Assembly: GCA_025765595.1 (NCBI GenBank)
Contig: JAIVFH010000015.1
Span: forward strand, 124,001 to 188,000
DNA from: Obelidium mucronatum
Taxonomy: Eukaryota > Chytridiomycota > Chytridiomycetes > Chytridiales > Chytriomycetaceae
DNA: 64,000 nt
Reading direction: 5' to 3'
Both the position numbers and the translations under genes were made by a program. Position 1 is the stretch's first letter, and each line of letters opens with the position of its first letter. Shown piece after piece: positions 10,023-19,725 of the stretch. The notes under the pieces are model-generated. The model saw only the letters and a list, made by a program, of their open reading frames with translations. It was not told where the DNA came from and made no database searches.

Positions 10023-12547
10023 CTCAACTGAAATCAACAGTTGCATTTATGATACGCGACAGCCGCGGGATGTTTCGGGGCAAGGCCGACCCTTTGACTC
10101 AAGATCCAAGCGACGTCGGTACTGAGTCCGAAACTTCACCTGAACGTAGCCACAGCCGCAAAAAGGCATCAGTTGGACTGGAAACTCCTCTTTCCAATCA
10201 ACGCCCAACAAGAAACACATCAAATCCATTTTCGACCCATCAAATGGGTTGCCCAATCCCGTCCATGAGTTTGGAAGAGAGATTGAACGATTCTCGGGAT
10301 GCCAATTTAGGATCATCCTTCACAACTCATTTACGTGCAACTGGACAATCAGAGCATTCTGCAAAATTCCGTGCAGCAATGGCAGCGGTAAAATCGGCGG
10401 CTGCACAAAAAGCAAGCTTCAAATTTCCGGAAATTGAGGCTCGAGTGGCCATGTTGTCCATTGATGACCAGCTGCAACTGTTGCAGAATCTCTTCAACGC
10501 TTTGCCTCTTCCAAAGCAACGTGATTTTCTTTTGAATAATGCATCTGCTCTCTCGAAAATCGAAATCAAAGAATGCCTGAAGGTTGATATTGCTGCTCCA
10601 ACCGTTGTTAACCGCTTGAATGTCAGTGTGCTTCTCGAATCTTGGGAGGCCAGTGCGCCCTTTATCTCGTCTCTCATCGGAATGCTTGTTGGACATGAAA
10701 AACCAAAGCTTATTCTCATCCTTGGAATCATTCTTTTTTCTGCATCTCAGAAGTACAATCTTCTGCAGTCGGAGATTGGTTTGATCTTGTACTCTAATGG
10801 CGCTTCGCAGAATCTCGTAAAACTAATGAATAGTATGGGTGTATCAGTTGGAAATGATACAATTCTTGACCGGCTTGTTGACATGAAACAGCAAGCTCTC
10901 GATCTGATTCCAAAAACATTCCGTTCAAATAGTATTCTCTTGATCCACGACAATGTGGAGCGATACAACAAGACATACCAAAAGACTCAAGGAAACCAAA
11001 ACCAGCTTATGTCCCAAACGCTGCGTGGATTCATTCTTATCACACATGATCCAGCAATGCTACAACCCGCTGTGCCAATTAAGCCGCCATCACCATCCAA
11101 TATTGTTGCCGACGCTTGCGAGTTGGCCTGGTATCATTCTCAGACTTTTAATGAATTGTACAATCTCATCATCAAAGAATGCACGGAGTTCAAAGACCTA
11201 TCTTCAAGGCACAACCATCCTAACCGCCCCCATAGACCAACTGGTATCCTGCCTTTGCCCATTATGGACGAACAAGAAATGACTACCAATGGATCCATTC
11301 GGATTGGGGAGCAATACACTAAAGACTTCAATATTCCGCACAACAAATGTATAAAAGTCCCTTTATTTGGAGATTTGGGGACAGTCACATCTGTTCGCTC
11401 TGCAATCAATGAGCGCAAACATGAGTGGGGTAGCTCTGATGTTGAGAAGCTGCAACACCTGATGCCCATCTATGGAGATTTTCATCTTGGAATGGCCGTT
11501 GATAAAGCCCAAGTCTCCGCCATGGGCTGGGAGCCATCCTTTCCAGGAACTATTGCTTGGTTTGCTCGAATTCAAAACAAGAATATCAATGCCAAGAAAG
11601 CGACATTCTACGAGATGCAAGATGTGCTAAACGGCTCCCTTAGCGCCTATGTTGTTGCACTTGCGGACTCTATTACAGTGGATTACGCCAATGACCTGTC
11701 GGAACTGCAGTCAGGTAGTCAAGAAAAGCTGGACTACATTGTGAATACTCTCCTGCTTCATGTTAACAGAGCAGTCTATCAATTGAAGCCGATTGTAAAC
11801 AAAGGAAAGCGTGCTACGGAGTATTCTCCTTTGGAAACCCACCCTTTCCGCAACTACATGCTGCAATTTATACGCTTGCGACTTCAATCATTGGTCTTCT
11901 ACGATTGCATTCGCTATGGTGACGGAGAAGGCGTGAATATTATGCATAAGCTGTTCTTGCCATTGCTCAAGAGACACTCCAAAAAATACGCACAGGGAAC
12001 TGTGCGTCAGTTGTGGGATTTATCAATGATGACTCCTCGGGAACGAGGAATATGCGTACAAAACGCGTTTTTAAACTCAAAAGGACTTGTGAACTCCTTT
12101 TTTCCCAATGACTTGGGAATGGAGCATGAAGTCCTTGCCATGAAGTCAGTTCAATCCAAAGCAGGAAGTAACCGCAACTGGAATCATACCCAAACAATTT
12201 CTATGACTGCATCTCATGTCTGTAGCTTGACTAGCTCTCTTTTTGACCACTTGGACATTCCAAGAAGACGAGCATATCATCACGACGTGGATACAAAAAA
12301 AGACAAGGAGACCATGATGTTTGATGTCAAATCTCAGATGAATCGAGTACAAGGCGACTTCAAAGTGGGTGAATATGCCTTTAAACCTGTGCTGGAAGTT
12401 GGTTACAAGGAGTTAGTCAAGGATGGATATATTGCTCGGCAACTGAAGAACTTTTTTTGTGGATCTGGGGATGAGGATGATATTGAGGAGTTAGATGAAC
12501 GGGTGTTTGACGAGGATGGTGTTGAAATTTTTGATTTAACGAAATAA
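9914..12547 (+). CDS. Transposon ORF1, candidate transposase
   Basis: One uninterrupted frame; the first ATG lies inside the left TIR (9914), and an ATG at 10049 just inside the TIR is an alternative start. From either ATG the protein is about 830-880 aa. No standard transposase motif is evident. Candidate catalytic or conserved stretches are LIHDNVERYNK (about 10940), PLFGDLGTV (about 11360) and MPIYGDFHLGM (about 11465), spaced as acidic clusters with a nearby His. From memory these recall the fungal DUF6589 family, but I cannot verify that. The C-terminus is very acidic. As the only non-helicase ORF in a complete TIR element it is the best transposase candidate (inference). Confidence 0.7.
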   Translation: MSRFFFSISNISTYSITVRHVDLTWKSFFVLSGNTSTQLKSTVAFMIRDSRGMFRGKADPLTQDPSDVGTESETSPERSHSRKKASVGLETPLSNQRPTRNTSNPFSTHQMGCPIPSMSLEERLNDSRDANLGSSFTTHLRATGQSEHSAKFRAAMAAVKSAAAQKASFKFPEIEARVAMLSIDDQLQLLQNLFNALPLPKQRDFLLNNASALSKIEIKECLKVDIAAPTVVNRLNVSVLLESWEASAPFISSLIGMLVGHEKPKLILILGIILFSASQKYNLLQSEIGLILYSNGASQNLVKLMNSMGVSVGNDTILDRLVDMKQQALDLIPKTFRSNSILLIHDNVERYNKTYQKTQGNQNQLMSQTLRGFILITHDPAMLQPAVPIKPPSPSNIVADACELAWYHSQTFNELYNLIIKECTEFKDLSSRHNHPNRPHRPTGILPLPIMDEQEMTTNGSIRIGEQYTKDFNIPHNKCIKVPLFGDLGTVTSVRSAINERKHEWGSSDVEKLQHLMPIYGDFHLGMAVDKAQVSAMGWEPSFPGTIAWFARIQNKNINAKKATFYEMQDVLNGSLSAYVVALADSITVDYANDLSELQSGSQEKLDYIVNTLLLHVNRAVYQLKPIVNKGKRATEYSPLETHPFRNYMLQFIRLRLQSLVFYDCIRYGDGEGVNIMHKLFLPLLKRHSKKYAQGTVRQLWDLSMMTPRERGICVQNAFLNSKGLVNSFFPNDLGMEHEVLAMKSVQSKAGSNRNWNHTQTISMTASHVCSLTSSLFDHLDIPRRRAYHHDVDTKKDKETMMFDVKSQMNRVQGDFKVGEYAFKPVLEVGYKELVKDGYIARQLKNFFCGSGDEDDIEELDERVFDEDGVEIFDLTK

Positions 12548-12570
12548 TAATTGCGTTACTTTTTATTTGG

Positions 12571-14226
12571 TCAATTCGGCATTTTCTTTAACTCCTTCAA
12601 ATATGCAACAACAAGCGTTTTTGCTTCAATTTTCCATTTGCCTTCGAAACTATCAATCCAATCAACAAATGAGTCAAGAACCACACCCTTCAGATCTCTG
12701 CAAATATCATCGATGACTTCCTGTGGGAATCTGCAAAGTCCCAACTCCCATGGTACTCCAATCAAACAGCTTTCCCGCCATTCTGACAGCTCCGAAAACA
12801 GTTTGATAGATTCTTCAACTGTCAATCCACATTGTGAGCGAATGTGCCTTTTTTGTTTGAGCAATGGAGTGTTGGAAACATATGGAATCAAGCCAGACTG
12901 GGCTATAGTTGGTTTACGAGACTCACAAGCATCACAGCACCGGTCATTTGGTACCGGATCAAGCCCCTTAAAGTACCCCAAAAGAACCTTCCTTCGGCAA
13001 ACTGGATTTGAAGTTGAAGGTGTTGATGCAAAGAGAGAGTACACCTCTCTGTTGGTGGCCTTACTCTCCTTCAACGCCACAGAATCGCTTTTCTTGTCTG
13101 ATAAATCCTGGAGGGAGTGGAAGAAGAGACAACGACTGGGCAATCCATCCCTTCCAGCCCTCCCAAATTCCTGGGCAGCATTGCAAAATGATACTGGAGT
13201 CTTGTAATGAACAACAGTTCTAATTGAAGGATGGTCCAAGCCCTGGCCCAGCATTTGAGTGGTGCAAATAACCTTCAATTGATTAGGGTTTTCTCGAATC
13301 AGGCCTAGTACTGCGTTTTTGTGGGATTCCGAAGACAAGGCAGTTAAGTGAGTGAGCACGGGGGGGTAATTGGAGATGCCAGCTGAAAGGTACGTGTAAA
13401 TCTTGTTCAGTGTGGTCTTTGAATCGCAGAAGAGGACCAGAACAAATACACTTGGATCAAAAGTTTTTGTTTCGAGAGCTATTTTGATGAATCCAAGATC
13501 CTTTTGCATTTCCTTCCGCTCCTGGACATCGTAAAACAAGTTTGGCCGATCCACACACCCAATAATTTCGACAAATCCTGGTCTCAATCTCAGTCGATTG
13601 CACATCTTGTTGTACATTGACTTTGGAACCGTTGCTGAAGCTGCAATGAAAGGAATATCCTTGAAATGAACACGAATGTTCTCCAGATTCAAATAGTCTT
13701 GTCTCCAAACATCTCCAGCGTTGGTCATTTCGTGCCATTCGTCTACTGCAATCGCGAACGCAAATTTTTGAATGACTTTGAGTATCTTCATGTCCTTTCC
13801 TCCAAGAATACTTGTTAAAAATTCCGGAGTCATCCACACAACATCAACATTTCCACTCTCAAGCAATTCCAGTGTTGAAGAATTCCCAATCTTGTTCATA
13901 TCCAATGATCCAAAGGCTGCCGGTCGAAGGGGTATGTCTGATTTCTCCAAATTTGCCATTTGGTCAATCATGATTGCCAAGAGTGGAGATATAATGAACA
14001 AAACCGATTTTCGATCACCAGAATCCACCATTCTTTGCATGTGAGCCAGCAGAGACAGGTAAAAAGTGTACGTCTTGCCTCCGCCGGTCCTTTGAATCAA
14101 TACGCAGTCTTTCCCATTCAACACAGCCTTGACGCAAGCAATTCGATAGTCACGAGGAGCACTCTCGTAGTACTTGGCGGTTAGCAGGATGCAGACTTCC
14201 AAGATGGGATCATGTTCTAGTGACAT
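12571..14226 (-). CDS. Transposon ORF2, RecQ-type DNA helicase
   Basis: About 551 aa from the ATG at 14226, which is the innermost base of the right TIR; the frame also extends upstream through the TIR. Helicase motifs in order: Walker A QRTGGGKTYTF (about 14070-14095), motif II VDEWHEM (about 13727-13750, DEWH rather than DEAH), motif III SATVPK, motif V TQMLGQGLDHPSIRTVVHY, motif VI QEFGRAGRDG (about 13150). A RecQ zinc-binding signature follows (CRRKVLLGYF, then CCDACE). No HRDC or separate nuclease domain is seen. RecQ enzymes unwind DNA 3'-5' and process recombination intermediates. Here it is part of a transposon and may help excision, strand processing or repair of the donor site (inference). 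Confidence 0.9.
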   Translation of the reverse strand: MSLEHDPILEVCILLTAKYYESAPRDYRIACVKAVLNGKDCVLIQRTGGGKTYTFYLSLLAHMQRMVDSGDRKSVLFIISPLLAIMIDQMANLEKSDIPLRPAAFGSLDMNKIGNSSTLELLESGNVDVVWMTPEFLTSILGGKDMKILKVIQKFAFAIAVDEWHEMTNAGDVWRQDYLNLENIRVHFKDIPFIAASATVPKSMYNKMCNRLRLRPGFVEIIGCVDRPNLFYDVQERKEMQKDLGFIKIALETKTFDPSVFVLVLFCDSKTTLNKIYTYLSAGISNYPPVLTHLTALSSESHKNAVLGLIRENPNQLKVICTTQMLGQGLDHPSIRTVVHYKTPVSFCNAAQEFGRAGRDGLPSRCLFFHSLQDLSDKKSDSVALKESKATNREVYSLFASTPSTSNPVCRRKVLLGYFKGLDPVPNDRCCDACESRKPTIAQSGLIPYVSNTPLLKQKRHIRSQCGLTVEESIKLFSELSEWRESCLIGVPWELGLCRFPQEVIDDICRDLKGVVLDSFVDWIDSFEGKWKIEAKTLVVAYLKELKKMPN

Positions 14227-14626
14227 TGATGTGTTTCCGGACAGAACAAAAAATGATTTCCAGGTCAAATCAACGTGTCGAACGGTAATAGAATATGTTG
14301 ATATATTGGATATACTGAAAAAAAAACGAGACATAGGAGCATATAGCGTGTTTTGAGTCCGCTGGAGACGTCTGAAACGCGGCCCCACTATTCAAACGGA
14401 AACTGTCAGAAACACGTGGCCAAAAGGCCGCCAAAACTAATAAAATAAGTTGAACTACACCTGTGCCGAATTTGAGGAAGATCCATCCGCTGGTTCTTCC
14501 GCTACAAAAAATGGAGTTGGCGGGTTTTGAAGATTGTCGATCAGCCTTCTCGCTGGGGCTCGAAAATGGAAATTTTTTTATTTTTTCTTTTTGAGAGTTC
14601 CGAGAGCAAGGCTGACACTGAGCCTA
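14226..14626 (-). repeat. Right terminal inverted repeat of transposon
   Basis: Reverse complement of the left TIR. It supplies the upstream part of the RecQ frame and ends 31 bp before the start codon of the TFIIIC subunit gene. Confidence 0.92.
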
Positions 14627-14635
14627 ATATTATTC
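14627..14635. repeat. 9-bp target-site duplication, right copy
   Basis: ATATTATTC, identical to 9613-9621, immediately outside the right TIR. Confidence 0.93.
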
Positions 14636-14657
14636 ATTTATATTTTATACGAACATT

Positions 14658-17600
14658 ATGGACAGCCGAACACCGTCGTTTCTTGACCTTCTCGCGGCAC
14701 CACAACCGGAACAACTCACTTCCTTCGATGACTTCCAGTTTTACGAGTACTCAAATAACTTGGATGACTCATTCGACCACGATGATGCCCAGATGATGGA
14801 ACAACCCCAACTATTTGACTTGGAAAGAAACCCCAATTGGATTCCAGCCGACATAGAGTTAACTTTTAATACTTAAATTCATTCTGCTTCAACATGTATT
14901 TTGTTTGCTTATTCAGAGCTTTCTACTCAGGCTCTTGATGGACCAGGCTACAAACTCGCTCAACATTGACAAGCTTTCTCGCCAGCAGATTCTTGAGCCA
15001 CGTGATCCTATAGAAAACGAGTATGAAGATGGTGGTGATGCTGCTGGAGGGGAAGAAGCCGGTCTGTCCAGTGGCGGTCGAAGTGAAGGACCGTACGGAT
15101 TTGATGAAATGGAGATGTATGGAGTTCCTGCTTCCCAGCTGAAAAAGAAAGGAAAACGCGGTCGTAAAGATGTAGGTACCACGGAAAGGGCTTCTCGTCA
15201 GCTAACATACCCTCAGAAAAAGGAAAAGCCGACAGATATCGACTTGTTGATGGGCCAAGTAACGCATCTATACGCCAGCAAAGACTATCTGCAAGCATTC
15301 AAGGTACTGCACGAAGTAATTCGCTCAGACCACAAAAACGCGGCTGCTTGGAAGCTTTTGGCGGTCGTTCACGATGAATTGGGAGATCCGGCCAAAGCTC
15401 TTCAGGCAAACTTTATTGCCGCTCATTTGGATCCAAAAGATGCAGGATTATGGAAGAGATTGGCTGAAGTTTCAAAGTAAGCGCTGAATCTAGCTATTTT
15501 TGTTTCTAATCGAAGGACAAACCTCTCCACTCTCCAGCGCGAACGGAAACTTGACCGACACACTGTATTGCTATTCAAAGGCGATAAGTGCCGACCCAAC
15601 TGATACCGAGTCCTGGTTTGAGCGCTCAATCATCTACATGGACCAAAACATGCTCTATAAAGCCATCCACGGCTTCACCGCCATCCTTCAAGTAACCCCC
15701 TTCGATATGAAGTCCATAAAAGAACTTGCGCGTATTTATATTCAACTTCGTGAATCGCACAAGGCTATCCGTCTATTTGAAAGCGCAATTGAAGCGGATG
15801 TTAAAGATCCTTTGCCTCTCTATGAAGAAGATGAAGATTTCGATGAATCAGAGCAGCCGCCCGATTCACAGAAACGGAGATGGAGAATGGGTTATGAAGA
15901 GCTCTTGAATCTATTGGAGCTTTACATTGACGTTGGAGAATATGACAAGGGAGCAGATGCTGCTGAGATTGTTGTTGGAAGATTAGAGACTGGAGTATCA
16001 GGGGATTCTTTGAATCCACAGCATTATGTTGGAAGCTACAGGATTGCCGATTCGATTTATGAAAACGTTCCCATCGAGATTCGAATCAAGCTTGGTGTCT
16101 GTAAGCTTTGGCTGGATGACCCCAATGCGGCAAAGGTTTGGTCAATTTCCTACTGCTCGGTTTCACTTAAACATTTTCTTTTTATCTTCTTCGCGTTCCA
16201 AAGTTACACTTTGACGCGCTGCTTGAATTGGAAGTGGATGACTATTCAGATCTATTCGTTGAAGTGGTCGATGCATACATGAAGAAGCGAATGTTTGCTC
16301 TGGCAGTAGGAATTTTGGAACATGTTGTCAAAAACGAAAAGGTGCCACTTCCAAGTTATTCATGGTCAAGGAAAGTTAAATTAAAAAACACATCAGATGA
16401 ACGTTGCTTCTATTTGGGCGAAAATGGCTGACTGCTTCCAACATTTGGGACGTCTTGAGGATGCGGTTGAGCTGTACAAATCAGGTTGGTTTGACTAAAC
16501 GACTCAAATTATTTACTGACTACCGCCCGTTCTTTTTGACTAGCTATTGAGGTTGATCCGAGAGAGTACGACTGGCAGCTCCAGCTTGCTGAAATATACG
16601 AGGCACTTGGAGATCCCGCGCGTGCAGTAGAAATTGTGAATCAAGTGAACGAATTGACTAAAGAAGACGTTCTTGAAACGGCGAGAAAGCCACGTAACCA
16701 TAGGCGACGCGCGTCAAACAATCCAACCCAGCAAACGCAATCGCAAAAGCAGTCTCAGGATAGCGTGGGAACAGTGGACGAATCGGTCGCGTATGGCAGT
16801 GATAGCGACGAATATTCGGAGGAAAATGGAAATGGAATGCAATCAGAAAGCACGCAAGCAAGCAATGTGCAAGGATTTTTGAAACCACGCAAATCAAATC
16901 GTGGTATCCAGGAAGATAGGGCAGTCTTTCTGGCAGCGGAGCGTCTCGCGATTTCGGAAACCAAGGAATGGTTTAACAAAATGTTATCTCTTGAGGCTAA
17001 AGTAGGCGAAGTTGTGAAGCGAGCGGATTTTGTTCGGTTTGCAAGAAAATTGGTCATTCGTTTCCAAAAGGAGAGGCTCTTTTATCCAGCTGAAAGATCT
17101 CGATTGTATGCACCGAAAGGATATCACGGAGACGAAGACCGCAGCAGTTAAGCGCCTGGATTCTTGATAACCATCCACTAAATCTCGAAGTAGTCATGTA
17201 TCAAGGACTAATGTTTGGCCAGTGGTTTGAAATATTCGTCAAGGTACTCTTGAAAAAACAAATCCGTCGAGAGACTTTTAACGGAATTGTTTTAATTAGT
17301 GTGCCATGGCTCTTACAATGGATAAAAGGGATGAAGATGCGTACCTCACCTTAAAAACCGCATATGACGCCAACATTTTCTATCATAACGAAACACTGCG
17401 ACTACAGTTAAAATTATACATGCTTGGTAAGTTACTTTGATTTTCCTGCTGTCAAGAACTCAATATTATTCTCAATCAGCCGCGGCTACGGTCTGCGGAA
17501 ACTATGGTCGCGTTGTCGAACTTACCAGAACGTTTTTCATGGAAAAGGTTCACGATAACGACATCTACCGGTTCTTTTGTGCTGTTTTGAATGGGCAAGT

Positions 17601-18308
17601 TTAATATAAGAAAAAGTATTACCTTATTAAAGTACCTGCAGGGGACAAGATGCGGCGTCAGTATTCGCGTCTGACATCTGTGCAAAGCACTTTGCCAGGC
17701 AACTCAAACAGTTTGAAGCGCATTTGGCGAATGATCCAGATTCCGAAATTCACAAAAATCCCATTCTTCTGTTATTATACGGCCATATCCTGTTCTCAGC
17801 GCGTTCATACTCGTCTGCTTTGAGTGCGTTTTAATAATTCCGTTTTCTTATTTGTTAACTTGCTTCAAAAAGAATTTTATTTGGAGGCCTACAAACTTAG
17901 TCCTCGGGATCCATTGATCAATCTTTCTGTTGGATTAGCTTACTTGCATTGGGCTATGCAGCGGCGTATAGACAATCGGCATCAGCGTATCATACAAGCG
18001 TTTACTTTTCTGTATCAATATGAAGAGATCCGAGAATCCAATCCAGAGTCCATGTACAACCTAGGTCGAGCTTTTCATCAATTGGGGCTTAATAATTTTG
18101 CTATTGAGTATTACGAAAAAGTTTTGAACGTCGCGGATGTAACTGGACTTGTGGTGAGGGTTTCCTGTTATACCTATCTGATCATCCTGAATTCCCCTTT
18201 TTTGTTTAGCCGATTAAAGAGGCAGCATATAATATGGCATTAATATTGCATGCCAGTAATTCCGCAGTGTTGGCTCAGTCAGTCTTGGACCAATACATAC
18301 GTTTTTGA
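14658..18308 (+). CDS. TFC4: RNA polymerase III factor TFIIIC, TPR subunit (Tfc4/tau131/Sfc4 type)
   Basis: Twelve exons (14658-14857, 14931-15476, 15538-16135, 16204-16341, 16397-16484, 16544-17146, 17191-17243, 17300-17426, 17480-17594, 17642-17823, 17873-18153, 18210-18308) total 3,030 nt, 1,009 aa, close to the length of yeast Tfc4. An acidic N-terminus and a basic patch precede arrays of tetratricopeptide repeats (e.g. YLQAFKVLHEVIRSD, YCYSKAISADPTD, GRLEDAVELYKSAIEVDP, PRDPLINLSVGLAYLHWAMQR). The protein ends LDQYIRF, as expected for the family. In yeast, tau131 recruits Brf1/TFIIIB upstream of tRNA and 5S genes. The intron after exon 9 uses a GC donor (GG|GCAAGT). A transposon now occupies its promoter. 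Confidence 0.92.
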
Positions 18309-18377
18309 ACTTCCTTTTTTAATTCATGGGAAAAATACAACTTATGTAAAAATAGTTAAGATACTATTACTTCAATA

Positions 18378-19568
18378 CTATGGAGTGGTTCTGTTTAATT
18401 CCATGTCATCCGTTTTAAAAGCTTGCGAATACCCCTTTCTCAAAAGCACAGAAATCCCAACAACACCAAAAAGTGCGGCAACGACGATCAAAACAATGGT
18501 TGGGGTGCTGAGAGAGCCGTCTGCAGGTGGTGGGTATGCAAAGTTTGGCAAAGCGGGTAATTTTTGTATGCACGAAAACAGGGAGAATAGCCATGCCCTT
18601 TCTCTTCGACTTGATAGCGGGTAATGGGAACCAAAGTCGCACCAACAGAACAATCCGATGTTGAAAAATGCTGCACGTCCACAAAAGTCAATCTTTCCGA
18701 GTCGGGTTTCCAATCATTAAGAACCACAAGCGCCTTGATGGAACCGTTGCTGACAAGTGTACATTGATCGATTGCAACAGAAAACGAATTCAGTGTATCA
18801 GGCATGGCACAATCGCCATTCCACAGCTCCGCATGGGATGCATTTCCAAAAAGAGACTGCTTGGCAGCTTTTGGTTCACTAGAAGCTGTTTCCGATACAC
18901 AGGAGCGTACGAATGGGTTGCTTTTCGAGCACTTGTCGGGAGTCGATGGAACACACTTGAGGGACTTGCCGACGTGTACAGCCGCGGGAGTTCCTGAAGC
19001 AAGGCAGTTTCCATCCTTGTAGTACACTTCTTCGTACCAGTCGTATGACTGGCTTACTTGGAATTGGAAGCATCTGTTGGAACTTGGATCCTACCGGTGT
19101 AAACTTGATGTTCCCAAGTTGTCCAACCACTTGCGAGGTGTCGCAAGGACCATCGTAAAAGTCCACAGTCACCAAACCGTCTTGTAAGTAAGCACGCTCG
19201 TACTTGAAGGTATTGGTAGTGTTTGAAAATTGGATTGTCCTGTTTTCAAAGTTGGGAGTACAGGTATCCAAACGGTACTGGATGTTGGCAGGAGTAGCTA
19301 GTTCGCAGATCCTGTCTCTGGCAACACTATTTTGGTATTGAACCTTTAATCCAGACCCAAGGTATTTGTCTCCAACTGTATTGTATATGGTGGAATTTAA
19401 AGTGCCCGTACAGGCATCTTGATGAAACCAATTTGGGTACTGAACGCTCGCAAGACAGCCAGAAAAGCCAGCAGATGGAGTACATGCACTTGATATGTTG
19501 TATAAGATTTTGATTGCTGGCTCCGAGCAAGTTGGATCGGAGTAAAAGACGTGGTGAGTGCCATTTTG
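18378..19568 (-). CDS. Cys-rich cell-surface protein with C-terminal membrane helix; 5' end unresolved
   Basis: A run of Cys-rich, secreted-looking sequence (PTCSEPAIK, YDGPCDTSQ, YYKDGNCLASG, PFVRSCVSE) leads to a C-terminal hydrophobic helix (PTIVLIVVAALFGVVGISVLL) and a short basic tail. The last intron is clear: 18573-18521, 53 nt, joining CF to the DGSLSTPT stretch. Upstream the frame must change near 19095; either a 40-nt intron with AG before GATCCAAG or a one-base insertion explains it. The obvious ATG at 19568 is in a different frame from the Cys-rich domain, so the signal-peptide exon is not identified. It may be a decaying gene. Function unknown. Confidence 0.5.
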
Positions 19569-19725
19569 ATTGATTTCAATAAATAAAAAATGATTTTCCC
19601 GACTTTTTGCAAATAATCACAAAATCCAGAAAGCTTGGACCTTTCTTAAGAATACCTTGGCTTTTTTATGTTTCATTTCTTCAATTCTTCACATAGCATC
19701 TTGTCTTTACTTTGGACTTTGATCA

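Larger units (their letters stand above)
9622..14626. mobile_element. Complete DNA transposon with 401-bp TIRs, two ORFs including a RecQ-type helicase
   Basis: Seen directly: 401-bp inverted repeats at 9622-10022 and 14226-14626 that look identical by eye; a perfect 9-bp direct repeat ATATTATTC immediately outside each end (9613-9621, 14627-14635); and two long convergent ORFs whose stop codons are about 23 bp apart. The termini begin TAGGCTCAGTGTCAGCC. A 9-bp target duplication with long TIRs resembles Mutator-like elements, but neither ORF looks like a MULE transposase. Near-identical TIRs, an unmutated target duplication and open ORFs point to recent insertion. I know of no named family with this combination; a Helitron is excluded because Helitrons lack TIRs and target duplications. 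Confidence 0.93.

Noticed and set aside
9622..14626. Helitron or Mutator-like classification of the RecQ element
   Set aside because: Helitrons have no TIRs or target duplication and use a Rep-Pif1 type protein. The 9-bp duplication fits Mutator-like elements, but ORF1 shows no MULE transposase pattern I can recognise, so no superfamily was assigned.
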